64,000 bases of DNA from Clavaria fumosa (lineage: Eukaryota; Basidiomycota; Agaricomycetes; Agaricales; Clavariaceae), in NCBI GenBank assembly GCA_951802425.1, contig OX637799.1, positions 2,852,001 through 2,916,000 of the forward strand. The letters run 5' to 3'. Positions 21,556 to 33,771 of the stretch are shown here, piece by piece. The notes under the pieces are model-generated. The model had not been told where the DNA came from. It saw only the letters and a program-made list of their open reading frames with translations, and ran no database searches. Numbering within the stretch: the stretch's first letter is position 1; each line of letters opens with the position of its first letter. Both the position numbers and the translations under genes were made by a program.

Positions 21556-23907
21556 ATGATGTAGATGTCGCAATTCAAAACATGCCTTTCTTCTGTTGTG
21601 ACCTTGTATTATCATGAGTTCTCTGGATGTCTTTTACTTGGAGTTGGTGGGGAAAGCATATCTCGTCTGTCCGTCGTGACGGACTGTTAGCCTATCACTA
21701 CAATCTTGCATTCGAGGGGCCAAGAAGGCTCGACCACACAGAACGCTACATGTGGTGTGCTGAACTGATTCCAAGCACCGGGCTCTAACTGGCTATCATG
21801 GCGAAGTGCTGGTCCGGTCCGGTTCGGGATCGATCCAATCTGGGGAACGCAGCTCGGCTCGACCCAACAGGGAGGTTGAAAGAGAGTGGGAAATCGGCCG
21901 CATGATCACGACCCACGTCCCCTACGGCGACTTTGGCTTATCACAATGTGATGCACATGCAAAGAAGTCAAAGCCCTTCTTAAATGCCTCAACAATGTCA
22001 GGTTTGGACCTGGCGAAGGGCTACCGCGATACCAGACTCTTGCCCTAGGACTGGCTCAGGCAGTCGGACCGGATCGATATCTTTGATAAAACACGATTCA
22101 CAAGGCAAAGCTATGTCTGCTCTCAACTCTGTCATTGCAATGATCAGAATCGTTTTCGACTCCAAGCGACTTCGCATTTGTATAAGCTGTAAGCCTTTTG
22201 AGGTCGACGTGTAAGCACTACCATCTCACGGTTGTTATTGCCGTAACGTGAAGCACTCGATGATTTTTCGCCATTTGGATCGCACGTGTGTTGCAGGTCA
22301 GCCCCCCTGGTCCCTTTCCTCGGCACCTCCATGGTCTCATTACGCTTGAAGTTGTTCGCAACGCAACCGATCACAGTGTCATATATATGCAAATTCAAAT
22401 TTTTGCTCTCTGACATTCTGGAAGCCAGACAGGGCCTTTTTTTTGTTCCTAGCTTGGCATGAGGATGAGGACAGTTTTTATACGCCGGACCTTGCCCACA
22501 ACCTAGTGCACACAAGAGGGGATATTGATGAAATCGCGGTACCTAGGGTGAGCGTTGGACCCTCATCGGATGCGCAGCATGAACAGAAATAATATGAGTG
22601 CTAGCGCCCTCAGGAACAAACGACTTTACATGAAACCCAAGTCTACGAGGTACCATAGGAATAGCAGATCGCAATGAAGTGAGTACGGGGAACCATCAAG
22701 CCCAAAGGCGGGGTTTGACCAGCGTCCGTTACTACCGCAAACACGTGTGAAGGGAAATGTGATGTTCATCTCTGAGCGAGACGGAGTTTCTTCGGGATCC
22801 TGGTCTCCAGCGCCTTGTTTCTCCGGCGCATGGATCAGGGGCGAACATTCCATCAACCATCAACATAAGGAATGCCCGAGTCGAGCAGAGCGCCATAAGC
22901 TGAGCGCGACTCGGACGCAATGGACGACACCAACTGACCTGATGAGTAATGGTATGCCCAAACCTTCGTAGACAAGACATGCGCTTTCTTCAAACTGTCC
23001 CGTAGTACACGTTGGCGGGTTCTACATTAGACAATAATGTTTTCGGCAAAAATATTCCAACCACTTCGAACCCCCGTCATTCACGATGCAGACACAGACA
23101 GAGTCGACGAGCGTGAAACCACGTGCTGAGAGGAGCTAGGGGATTCCCTGTTGCGAATTACCGTGCCATCGTACAAACATATTTAAAAAATCCCGAGCGA
23201 GGCGCGCATAGGTGGGAGAGAATGGTGCACAGAACGAGAGGGGCTACTCAGAGTGGTTGCAGCATCAGATGCTTAGGATCAGGCCCAACGAGATTCCACG
23301 ACGACGTCAGAAGTAATATCTCCATTTTTCTGCACAGGAAAATAAGCGCTAGCGCTCGCCAATAATTTTGATCGAGACGTTCTGCGAGTCGCTAGAATCC
23401 GCAGCCGTGCCAGACCGACCTAAGCGCTCAATGTCTGTGTCATCGGCTCCTGTAGTAGTTTCGCCACTGACCAGTCCGCGAGCTGAGCGAGAGTTGAGTT
23501 AAACCGGTGAATTCTTATCCGCTATGAGGGGGCAAGATAGATTATGACCAGCGCAGTGATAAAAAGGGACATCGGGACTCCGTGGTAACCTTGAGGGCTC
23601 GAGGAAATGTCTTGGGAGCAGAAGAATAACCGGAACGCATCCACAACTGACGGGTCTGGTCAATTCCAGTCGAGATTCCAACGAGCGCACGGACCGACAC
23701 AGCCTACCATGCCAGCCTCACCCTCCTGCGGCTACGCGCCAGTGAGCGCAAATCGAACCAGCAATAGAGCAAGAGAGAGGAAGGAGACAACACGAGCGCA
23801 TCTGTCGCATGTGATGAAGCGCGAAGGGCTGGTGCTCGCTAGTCCTCATCCCACACCAAACACTGGGCGGCGAGCATGAATGTCGACGATCCGCTCCTTG
23901 GAAATGA
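21556..23907. other. 2.3-kb interval without recognisable gene
   Basis: Only short overlapping frames with no family resemblance. The stretch 21800-22080 contains repeated GGTCCGGT / TCGGACCGGAT-like GC-rich motifs but no clear repeat unit. It probably includes the upstream region of the membrane-protein gene at 23908. Confidence 0.5.
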
Positions 23908-25527
23908 ATGGCCCTCCTTGTCAGCCTCATGCACATAAAGCGGGCAGCCGCCCTCCATTCGTTCCCGTTTTCCGTTCAATCCGATATGGCTCCTATCCCA
24001 CAGGGCACAGAAACAGGACATGCCTCCGCACTGCAACAAGAAGCGCCCACAAACAAGCCGCCCTCCGCATTCTCTCCGTCACCGACAGATGCTCCTGCCC
24101 CTGCCGCCGCCCCTTCTGCCACCCCTTCTGCCACCCCTTCCGCCACGGTCAAGCAAGACGAGGTGACTGCCACCAGGCAACACAGCAAACGCGCACACAT
24201 CAACCGTCTTGCGGCCTACTATGCGCCAACCTTGACCGCGTCCATCGCCACCGAACCATACCCGCCCTATACGCCGAGCATAATCCTGCATGCTAGCACA
24301 GTCTACCCAGACGGCGGCAGCGCGCGTCCCGCTGCACATACTGTCGGCGGCTCTGGGGCCGAAATCGCGCTCGTCGTCGGCGCGGTGCTCTTCTGCCTCG
24401 TCGCTGGATCGGGCGTCGCCCTGGTCGCAAGGTGGTATCGCAGAGATAGGCGCAAGGGTCAGAGAAAGCGAGCGGCGATGGTGGCCGCAGCGACAGAGAA
24501 GCCGAATGGAAATGGGGAGGGCACACAGGATCCGTTGGAAGTGCGAGATCCGCATGTCGCTACGGATATTGAACATTCGGCGGAACTCAGCAAGAGAGTC
24601 GAGCCATCACAGTCAAGTGCGACGATGGCTATGCTAGCAGAGCGCCAAGACCAGCCTTTGTCTGCACTCATCCCGGCCATCCCCTTCCCCTCGCAGTTCC
24701 GTGTATCTGCCTTTGCGACGAAGGGGCTAACTAGACGTAGGGCAATGTCCCTGCCAGTGACATCAACCTCACGGTGTTCGGTAGTAGAGCAATTCGGACG
24801 CCTTCCTGCAACAGCTCCAACGCTGGAAAGCATCTATGAGGATTACGCGAACAGAAATTCTAGCCAAGATGGACACCAATTGTATGACGCCATTGCGCCC
24901 ACCGAAGAACACCTCCTTTCTAGCGATTCAGGGTCCGAAGACTATGAGGGCGAAAGAACACTGGTCCTGGAAGATGCCGAAGAATGTGTAAGGGAGTGGG
25001 AGCAGTTGACCAAGAAAACCAATGCGTCAGATGCTCCTTGGGTCTTAGTGGATGTCGCCATGGGAGAAGAGTGTAATCAGGCGAAAGAGCAAGCGGTCTG
25101 GACACACAACGGGTGCAAGGAGGACGCCTCCGTGGACGCGATGACTCAGAAGTCATGTGGCGTCGTTACACATTGGAGCGCGTCGTCTTCTACGGAAGAA
25201 GATTTGCTTAGCCACGTCCCGAAGGTCTTTGTCACTTGCGCGTCGCCTGAGATCGACCATCCTATCAAGTGCATCCGATTCAATCCCTATCCGATCGAGC
25301 TCATCCCAGGAACGGACACGGAAAACCCGGTGCCTCCAAGTTTTTTGGTGAAGTTGCCGAGTAGCAGTACTGTCAGCACGACGGACTCGACGATCAGCGT
25401 GGACCTGGATGATTTCCCGTCGCCGCCCCTGCTTTTGAACCCGGTGTTTCCACACATCTCCCTGACTGATGAGATTAGGCATTCGCTGTTGTTTAGCGAC
25501 TCGCCACCGGTGGGTACGGCCATCTGA
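23908..25527 (+). CDS. Single-pass membrane protein of unknown function
   Basis: Intronless frame of 539 aa. The first ATG is at 23908; an alternative start is MAPIPQG at 23986. Residues about 30-140 are Pro/Ala/Thr/Ser-rich (repeated PSATPSAT), as in an O-glycosylated or wall-facing ectodomain. A single hydrophobic segment, IALVVGAVLFCLVAGSGVAL, follows and is stopped by RWYRRDRRKGQRKR, suggesting N-outside/C-inside topology. The cytosolic part (about 360 aa) is acidic and Ser-rich, with no domain I recognise. Layout resembles fungal mid-type wall sensors and other mucin-like type I proteins, but no cysteine-rich WSC module is present. No clear signal peptide at either start, so a 5' exon could be missing. 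Confidence 0.6.
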   Translation: MALLVSLMHIKRAAALHSFPFSVQSDMAPIPQGTETGHASALQQEAPTNKPPSAFSPSPTDAPAPAAAPSATPSATPSATVKQDEVTATRQHSKRAHINRLAAYYAPTLTASIATEPYPPYTPSIILHASTVYPDGGSARPAAHTVGGSGAEIALVVGAVLFCLVAGSGVALVARWYRRDRRKGQRKRAAMVAAATEKPNGNGEGTQDPLEVRDPHVATDIEHSAELSKRVEPSQSSATMAMLAERQDQPLSALIPAIPFPSQFRVSAFATKGLTRRRAMSLPVTSTSRCSVVEQFGRLPATAPTLESIYEDYANRNSSQDGHQLYDAIAPTEEHLLSSDSGSEDYEGERTLVLEDAEECVREWEQLTKKTNASDAPWVLVDVAMGEECNQAKEQAVWTHNGCKEDASVDAMTQKSCGVVTHWSASSSTEEDLLSHVPKVFVTCASPEIDHPIKCIRFNPYPIELIPGTDTENPVPPSFLVKLPSSSTVSTTDSTISVDLDDFPSPPLLLNPVFPHISLTDEIRHSLLFSDSPPVGTAI

Positions 25528-26420
25528 GGAAGCAGTACGCAAGAAGGTTCTGTACATCGAAGGAGTTGCGGCAATTTGTAATTTCTTATACCAAACATTG
25601 CATACTTGGACCCCTTGATGCTTCCGCAGGACAGCTGCCGAATGAACCTTGAGGAATGGTAAGCTCCTCGTGCATTCAGGTCATTTCCGTCGGCTAGTCA
25701 GGATGACACACGTTGAGTTTTGAGCACCTGACGCCACATTGAGCGGACATGTCCCTTCTCCATGCAGCACTCAACGGCATCACTTCGGCAAAGAGGCGGC
25801 GATTCGGTTTGAACTGCTACCGGGTGCCACACAAGGTAATTTGTCTGATGACATACATAGGATGCGAGTAGGGTTCTGTCTCTTGACGTTGGTAAGCGCT
25901 GAAGAACCTTGACCATTGAGTCGCTCTGCGCAATGGGCGTTCGGATCCGATCAGCGCGAAGTGCATATGCATACATATCACGTCAGCCACGGCGTATACA
26001 AACCCGAGGGTATTTTCGAAACCACTCGGAATAACTGTGAATGCTCCTACAATGTGATATAGACCTTGGCGGCGCTGTCCAATCCGAGGCGTGATAAACA
26101 CTAGCCTTGCGGAGATACTCCCCGTCGAGTGCGGTAGTGGGTCAACGAAATAGCCGTCGCATACGACAGGACCCGGCAGTTGGTCCACAATTCCTTGCGT
26201 AAAGCCGGAAATAGTACCATGCACACTGCAAGAAGTTCGGAGAAATAGGCTCCAGCATGCGATCTGCTCTCCGCAGATGAAGAGAGGGGGAAGAGGTGGG
26301 GACGCAGTTCTGAATTGAATTTACCCGAGTTATTTATGCCACGCGGCGCTGTGGCTTGACTTACGCGTCTCGTCTCTTTTCGCTCTACCGCCCGTTCTTT
26401 CCATACCACACTTCATCACG
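25528..26420. other. Spacer between membrane protein and proteasome gene
   Basis: Open frames on the minus strand (25698-26409) show no recognisable family or splice pattern. The sequence just before 26421 should be the PRE7 promoter. Confidence 0.4.
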
Positions 26421-27496
26421 ATGAGCTTCAGTCCGTACGACATGAATGGAGGGTCTATTCTCGCCATGGCAGGCGCTGATTTCAGCGTCATAGCTGGCGA
26501 CACTCGACAATCAACCGGCTACTCCATCCAGACAAGATATGCGCCAAAGGTGTTCAAGTTGTAAGCATGCGCGTCTCAGTTGCGGCTTCAAGTGTCGCAG
26601 ACCTCAACATATTCATTCTGCAGGACGGACAAGGCCGTGTTGGCGGTCAACGGATTTGCCGCAGACCAAAATGTTTTCCTCAAGAAGGTGCAGCAACGGC
26701 TCGAGGTACATGCAAAGCACATTCCCCCTTTTCACGGCACACTGACTTTACCACCCTTCACCTACAAACCTTTGTAACACTTTATCACCTTCCAGTGGTA
26801 TCGCCATGCCCATTCAAAGGATATGTCTATTCGCGCCATCGCGAGGTTGATCCAGACTATGCTTTATTCAAGACGATTCTTTCCTTTTTACATCTACCCT
26901 CTCCTCGGTGGGATCGAAGACGATGGTGCGTAAAGTTTTAACCCCGCGTCCCAGCGTATCTGTGACAACTGTAACTTTGTACGAATACTTAGGCACAGGC
27001 TCTGTATACTCATTCGACCCAGTGGGTTCATATGAGCGAACGGGATCCAGGGCCGCCGGAGCGGCGTCACAACTAATTCAATCGTTTTTGGACAATCAAG
27101 TGGGTTCTCGAATATTTCATTGCTTGTTCCCCCGATAATTCCCCATACTGATGTCATGGCGCTGTACATCGCTTAGTACGACCACAAGAATCAGGTCCCT
27201 GCTCCCGGGACGTCGCATCCCAAGCACCCGTCGCTGGAAGAGGCCCTGGCTCTTACCATAGATTCGTTCACAAGCGCTACAGAACGTCAGATTGAGGTGA
27301 GGATACTCCGTATGATCTACTCTGTTTCAGTCGTTGATGCGCATGCAAGGTGGGCGATGGGCTGGAAATTTTCATTGTTCTGGCGAAGGGACGGACGTTG
27401 CAAGGAGTGGAAGGCATTGCCAGAGTAGAGGAATTGACGACGACACAGGGGGGCACTCGGGTGTTCGTCGTTAGACGAGAATTGAAGAAAGACTAG
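26421..27496 (+). CDS. PRE7: 20S proteasome subunit beta-6 (PSMB1/Pre7)
   Basis: Six exons: 26421-26560, 26624-26705, 26796-26925, 26993-27099, 27177-27296, 27350-27496; 726 nt, 241 aa. Beta-type proteasome features: [22 protein letters not shown] at the mature N-terminal region, [20 protein letters not shown]-like [27 protein letters not shown] and a C-terminal [12 protein letters not shown]. Beta-6 is a structural, non-catalytic subunit of the inner ring: the N-terminal catalytic Thr of beta-1, -2 and -5 is replaced. All introns are GT-AG, 53-90 nt. Length equals yeast Pre7 (241 aa). Confidence 0.95.
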
Positions 27497-28016
27497 CGCA
27501 ATGTACATCGTTCCTGCTGGCGCCTCGAATTTTCAAATAGATATTCGAGAACTGTATGACCTGCCGTAAGCACCGGCATAGCACGGTGCCGTTGTTGCTG
27601 CGGTAGTCCGTCCGATATCCGAATTAGCTGACTTCCGAACCAGCTCCAAGTCCCAAACTGTAGCTACGTGTTAATCATCGCCTTAAGTACTCCATGGCCA
27701 TATCTATAGCGAGTTGGTCGCTTGTAATGGAATGTCAAACGCCGGCGGTCCAGTTGGCAACGGCGGCTTGCCTTGTGTGGGCGCATTACACTATTATTTT
27801 GGACGAAGATGAACAAACAATACAGCCAAACAGCACTCCGCTCGTTCCATCACCATCCTCTCTCCCCTTCCTTGTAACTCACGTTCGCCCAGCCCTCACT
27901 TCGCAATTCCTGCCCTTCCTCTGCGCGAGTCGCTAAACATATCACCCCAAATAGCGTGTCTCATCTAATCTCTCATCGGTCCATTGGCCCATCAACCGAA
28001 CATCGCAGACACCTCA
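27497..28016. other. Spacer between PRE7 and ROT1
   Basis: No gene seen. Pyrimidine-rich from about 27840, in keeping with a ROT1 promoter/5' leader. Confidence 0.4.
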
Positions 28017-28922
28017 ATGCGTCTCTCGCATCTCTGGACGCCTTTATTGACCACCTTAGCCGTCGCCTCCACTTCCCTCGCTCAGGTCGATTTTGATCAA
28101 ACGCACAATGTCACGAGAATCACTGGTACCTGGAGTTCAGGAAGCATGGCCGTAAGGACTGGTGCGGTAAGTCGTCGTTTCTTCCAAATTAGTAAGCCTG
28201 GTTCATAATTTTTGATTGCACTTCAGGGCTTTGCACACCCTGCCAATACGTCCTTCACTTACCCCAGAACAACCGGCATATCTTATTCATTGTGCGTCCC
28301 ACGAAACGTCACTATTAAGCTTGGACCCTCTGTTACTGACCGAGGCGTCCTGTTTGTCCTCAGTTCTGATGATGGCTTTTACGAAGTTGCACGATATCGA
28401 TTTAAAGGGAACGGTGTGTCAATGTCCCTGATCTCTCACAGTGAAGAAAGCTTATACCTCACAGGCTCGGAGCCAACTTGCATCGTTGGCATCATTAGTT
28501 GGGTGCATGGCAAATACTCCTTGCTAGCCAACGGTTCAATGGTTTTGGTGCCCATGGGTGACGGTTATCAACAAATCCAAGACCCATGCGCGGCTCAATC
28601 TAACTTCATCGAGTTCTACAACCATACGGAGTTGTATCAAAGTTGGAACATCTTTGAAGACACGGATACGTCCAACTACAAGCTACTTCTCTACCAATTC
28701 GATGGTGCTCCACTGGCACCCCAAACCCTCATCTCCGCCACTCCGAACATGCTGCCAACGCAGCTGCTGCGGAACGTCCCACCGGTTCTGACATCACAGG
28801 ACGGGTACATCCAGGGTTTACTAGAGTTCAACTCAGAATCTAACTCGATACGGACAATTGCGTCGTCGTTCGCTGTCGCGATTGCGGCGCTCGCGCTGAC
28901 GACGGCATCCCTGGTGCTATAG
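28017..28922 (+). CDS. ROT1: Protein ROT1, ER chaperone for cell-wall biogenesis
   Basis: Three exons: 28017-28166, 28227-28291, 28364-28922; 774 nt, 257 aa, close to yeast Rot1 (256 aa). An N-terminal signal peptide (LLTTLAVASTSLAQ) is followed by ITGTWSSGSMAVRTGAGF, GISYSFSDDGFYEVARYRF (formed only after removing intron 2), WVHGKYSLLANGSM and QIQDPC, all diagnostic of Rot1. A C-terminal hydrophobic segment (FAVAIAALALTTASLVL) anchors it in the ER membrane. Several N-glycosylation sites (NVT, NTS, NGS, NHT) are present. Rot1 assists folding of secretory and wall-synthesis proteins and beta-1,6-glucan formation. Intron 2 is 72 nt, stop-free and in frame, so an ORF-only reading wrongly adds 24 residues. 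Confidence 0.95.
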
Positions 28923-29420
28923 CGTCCCTAACCTATTGGGCGTCGCTTGGCGCTGAACGTGGGCGGCGTCTGTGTTCCTACATATCATTGGCATGGACTA
29001 TGGTAACGTGGTCGACCCCCCACTGGCGTTGCCCGCACCATCACCTATCCTTAATACCTACCTGCATTCATACCCCCGTCTTCAACCAACCAAGTGTGCA
29101 CCACACACCCGCCGCTTTCTCCCAACGCCGCTGGTTCATGTTGTTGCCTCAACTCTTCCTTTCCTTTTGACCCCTTAGTCAAATCCGCTCGCAATTACAT
29201 TACCATACTTTGTTCATTACACTGGACGTTGGTGGTCGGTGACGACGACTCGGAACTGTAATTCGATCTTATATCGATGCAATCATTTCAAACATCCACG
29301 GTAACCCGTTCGGAAGATAAGCTTGAAAGGAAGGTGCGTCCTCAGCGCAAGAATACACAAAGGTCTTGAGAATGGCCGGGAAACCAAGCGGAGCAGACGC
29401 GAAGTAAGCATAACCTCGTA
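28923..29420. other. Spacer downstream of ROT1
   Basis: No gene seen; only short frames. Confidence 0.4.
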
Positions 29421-29735
29421 CGAATGAAACAGATTGCGTGTCTACGATCCGGGACGCGAAAAATCATCCCACAACTTGCTGCTCTCTACCTTTGCATGCA
29501 AAGTTTATCCTTCGTCTCGCCGGCGGCAACGAGCAGACGTTCATGAGCACAAGCACAAGTCTAGAACGAGCCATGGCACCGCGTAAAGCGCGGGGTAGAC
29601 GGCGACCAGAGCTCAGGTGCGTGTCGCCCGCGCTGATGTCGCCGCGTGGCCCTGAGCACGAGCCCGAGTCGCGCGGGGGCTACACGAGGACCGTCCTCAA
29701 GGGCAGCGCGTGCCGCACTGGTCTTCGATTGTCGA
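29421..29735 (-). pseudogene. Decayed partial copy of TRP4 (anthranilate phosphoribosyltransferase)
   Basis: Patches of this stretch match the intact TRP4 region at 34259-34865 in the same orientation. ACGAATGAAA and GTGTCTACG match 34259-34281; GTTCATGAGCACA matches 34413-34425; TGCGTGTCGCCCGCGC matches near 34663; CACGAGCCCG and AAGGGCAGCGCG match near 34790 and 34853. The blocks are collinear but separated by deletions, and the reading frame is destroyed. The match begins in the 3' flank of TRP4, beyond its stop codon, so this is a DNA-level duplication, not a retrocopy with a known start. Function is lost. Confidence 0.65.
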
Positions 29736-32377
29736 TTCCCGATATAATACTCCAGAATGGAATACAGTCATGTGTCATGTCCGAGTTGTAAGTGTCACTG
29801 GCCTCGTTCTGATTGTCTTGGAGATGCGAATTGGTGATGCATGTTCTCATCGAACTTGCTGACCGAGTCGCCAAAGAGAACCGGTCGCATTGGCATCAAC
29901 ACCGTTCTGGTGAGTATTGCGTTCTTTGCTAAGCGTGAACAAATCGTTACTGGGTCACCGAGTCTCTTGGGAAACCGAACTCTACCTCGGGGCGGCATTT
30001 ATTTTCGGGTCAGTTCATCTTTTATGGGTCAATACGGACCAAATGATGGAACAATGGTTTTTCAGCGATAACGCCTTGCCATGCTGAAGAAAGCGAGAAT
30101 TTCCACGATCCTTGACCATCATGTATTGCCTGGTGTGCACCGACCAGTGTGTGCCATCTTGGCGTTAAGCCTGCAGCCTCTCAAAGGCTTGTTCCTCTCG
30201 TATAGAGATACGCAGGACGTCTAATTTTACATCAATTTATTGGTATGTTCGCTTTGATGCTTCTGGGCCTCGTATGACTATCAGCGTGCCTCACTTGGAC
30301 CACGATCATGACCACTCTCGCCCGTGTTCCTGCTTTCTTTGCTATCAAAGTGGTCAACGAGCCAATCTTGGGTGCCTCTCAAACGCCTCGTTACGGAGAC
30401 TGTGTATCGATCCGGGATTCACTGCTGATGCGTATCTATACCTCCAGTCCAGAAGAACTTAGTCAAAACTGTAAGAACAGTCGAGTTGCTTCTTGGTATC
30501 CTGGTACTTTGCAGCCTTCCAAGCGCCACTATTTCATTCGGAGAGGCGACACCGCGCTCCCTCCCACCACTGGTCGTCTAGAGCGTACTTGTGACCCACT
30601 TCCTCTAGACGTTCAAGCCAACCTCAGGGAAGCCATCTTGATCTTTACGGGGCTCCGATGTCAAGGATGTTGTAAGATTGTTCACCAAGTAAATTTGCCT
30701 GTCTTTGAATTGATCCTGTATTCCTAACCAGCTGTTGCGGTCTTATATTGGTCGGTAGTGCAACAGTCCCGCTAATCCCACAAATTCACAGGATGGACCG
30801 CAAGCATATGACAACTGTTTTTCGTGGGATCTATCACCAATCAGCAGTGTACACATTCGTAATTGATTCTTCTATAGCTTTGTGCAAATAAGCTGCATCA
30901 TTGATGCCGTGTTGTCCAGGGTGTTGCCGACGCAAGAAAAGAAGCCTATCTCGAGCGTGATAGCACTCGTCGTCTTGTACCAACCATCGGATTCGTAGAT
31001 CTGCGTCACATCTATGATGAAGAGATCGGGGTGATACTTTGCTTTAATTCGGCAAATCTGCACTCGTGTTCTAAGCCTTTTGGCGGTTCATTCATTTTCC
31101 ATCGGATGTTTGTTTTAAGGCCTTTTCTTGCTCTGTTCAGTGCTCTCGACGAATATTGGTTCAAATGGGCAGACGCGCAGAAGCTGGCATATACGCAAAG
31201 CGCAGGGTAGATCGAAAGTCTCGTCTCAGGGACGTTTCGTGCTGATGGCTGACGCGTCTACGAACAAGCTTTGTATTTTCAAGGTCAAAACCGTTAATGA
31301 CGCAAGATACCATGTAGCAAAGCAATGGTTCGCATGATATAGATGTTTGGTTCATGGCTGATTCGCTGCTTTTTGTCAGGTCATATTTTACGCACAAAAG
31401 TTAGCATTTTTAACAAAAGACGCTTTTATTTCAAAAACCCCGACTTGAACATACCCTTAATTACAAGATGCTAATACGTTATAATTAGGCTCTGCAGCAA
31501 TGCACTTTTGACATTGAACGTGGACACAGAGCATAGTAGGTCAGATGAGCCTGTCATTCGGAGCTCTTTCCAAGTTGTATAGTAAGATGGGCAGGCTTTT
31601 GTTGTCCAAGTTCACCTTGGAAAGCTCCCCCGCATCGACAATGTAATGTTCAATCCCAATTATAACTTCGGGAGAGATCCGTGTCCCTTTTCGCCGTCAT
31701 ATTTCCACATCCACGACATGACTCCATCGCTACAGATCCTGGAAAATGAAATAGATGTTCCGGCGCTCTTATTTTGCAGTCGGATGACCGCAAAGTCAAC
31801 AAACGGTTGTACTGCGAATCACGCGCCTTCCCCTCCATTCTCAAGACGAGAATAAGATAGATCCAGTGAGGTCCATCTCGGAAAAATATAGCATCACAAG
31901 GGTCCTTGCGCCGTGTCTGCTAAAGTTGCTGAAGCTGTACGGTGGTCGCGACGTCGCCAATGCAATTCATTTTGATGCTGACTTGGGTTTAGTAGTCACG
32001 CCGATCATTTGGTTGTACGTGACCAAATGTGACGTCGCTTATGAGCCTTCTTTCAATGAATGAACTATGAATGAACGCGGCACCGCGGTGGGCATTCTTT
32101 TGTGCTCCGGTACTTTGACAGCGCTGATGGGTGCGGTGCTCAACGAGGCTAATTTTTTTCCCTGCTCCCCTCTTCCTGCACAACTGCGGAACATTTTTGA
32201 CGCTCTGGCTATCAGCGAGCACATGGAACAACCCATACACGAGTCTGGCTGCGCTGCTCGTTCACGGCATGCTACCGCCTTCGGAGGCGTTTATCTTTGA
32301 CGGCTCAACCGGACCCAGCTTATAAGAGGAGAACCTCCGTTTTCCTGCATCCCTGCAGCGGACCTCTCTAGTTTGCT
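29736..32377. other. 2.6-kb interval with unresolved open frames
   Basis: Several plus-strand frames (30308-30727, about 30920-31080, 31128-31337, 31866-32063) look mildly coding and can be joined at possible splice sites. I could not recognise a family or make a consistent multi-exon model. It could be one diverged or decaying gene, or chance frames in a remnant. Confidence 0.35.
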
Positions 32378-33771
32378 ATGCTCTTGGTTTCTCTCCTTAT
32401 TTCCCTTGCTGTGGCGTTACCTGCTGCCTCCGGACCCGCCCGGAGGGCAGCGACGGGAATTTTCACCTTATCCGCACAAGAGATTGCAGCGTTCAAACCG
32501 TTCTCATTCTTTGCGGCGGCCGCTTACTGTCCCCCCGCTCGAACTTCGACGTGGTCCTGCGGATGTAGGAGCTGCCCCATTCAACTCACATGGCTTGCGA
32601 TGACGGCATGCGCTTTTTGCAGCTCTATGTAGTGCCAATGCGGATTTTTTGCCCATCGCGTCTGGTGGGAACGGCGCCACAGTCCAATTCTGTATTCACT
32701 CCCCCCTTATGCGAGCAAAGTCACGTTAACTGATCTCGCGTAGGGTATGTCGGTTACTCACCGTCGCTCCGGAGTGTCGTGGTGGGACATCAGGTATGTT
32801 TTGCCCGTTATAACGTATTGGCCTACATCCATTGTGCCAACTCTTTCTCTTCTGCAGGGAACTGATCCAACCAAACTGTGAGCTTAGGAGATTGCATAAC
32901 TACGTCTTGCCATGACATCACTATTGTAGCGCAGCGGTCTCTACAGACCTGGAAGCTTTTCTCAGCCCTCTGTCACAGACCTTGTTCCCGGGGCTCAATT
33001 CTGCGATCCTAGTGCACGAAGGCTTCTCGGAGGAGCACGCACTGTGAGGCATGATGAAAGCGAAGTCCAAGTGGGATGTCTGATCATTACAAATAGCGTT
33101 GCACCGGACGTACTCTCCGCAGTCAAGGGGGGCTTGTCAAGAAATAGGGCGACCCGCGTCACTGTGGTTGGGCATTCCTTGGGTAGGTCTGACTTGTTGC
33201 ACCTTTGTAAGCAAACGGACCGAATCCAACTAGGTGGCGCTTTGGCTTTGCTCAATGCGGTCTATCTTCCTTTGAACCTCCCCGCAAGCATCGTTTTTAA
33301 ATCGGTAGTCTATGGCATGCCTCGAGTAAGAGCTCTCATCTTTTAGCCGCATCTAAATTATTCAAACATCTTGCAGGTCGGCAACCAAGCTTTTGTCGAC
33401 TACGTCGATGCCCACGTCCATGATTTCACTCGTATCTCCAATAAGAGGGACCCAATCTCAGTCATTCCTGATAAACTTTTCGGATACCACCACCCGTCGG
33501 GTGAGATCCACATCGATGGTGAGATCAAATGAATATAGCATCATCCAATTCGCTGACCCAAGAATATATCAAGCCTTAAATGCCTGGAACCGCTGCCCTG
33601 GTAAATCTCACCGTAACTCATGTCTACCATAATACCCACAGTCATATCATCTCAGGTCAAGATAATCCTGATCCCTCTTGCATTGCTGGCACCGTCCAGA
33701 ATATTTTTGAAGGAAATCTCTTTGACCATACTGGACCGTATGATGGAATTACAATGGGACGGTGTGTTTGA
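32378..33771 (+). CDS. Secreted class 3 lipase
   Basis: Ten exons: 32378-32564, 32623-32691, 32744-32793, 32858-32877, 32930-33043, 33097-33182, 33234-33325, 33377-33518, 33574-33600, 33656-33771; 903 nt, 300 aa. Exons 4 and 9 are only 20 and 27 nt. A signal peptide (MLLVSLLISLAVALPAASG) is followed by WSCG, SGGNGATVQFWYVGYSPSL, VVVGHQGTDPTK, LVHEGF, the nucleophile elbow VTVVGHSLGG, YGMPRVGNQAF, NKRDPI with the catalytic Asp, and HPSGEIHI with the catalytic His. It ends GPYDGITMGRC. This is the fungal triacylglycerol lipase/feruloyl-esterase-like fold of Pfam Lipase_3, with Ser-Asp-His all present. It is expected to be extracellular and to hydrolyse acyl esters. Confidence 0.9.

Noticed and set aside
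25698..26409. Overlapping minus-strand frames of 90-135 codons
   Set aside because: No motif, no consistent splice joins, and they cover the presumed PRE7 promoter.
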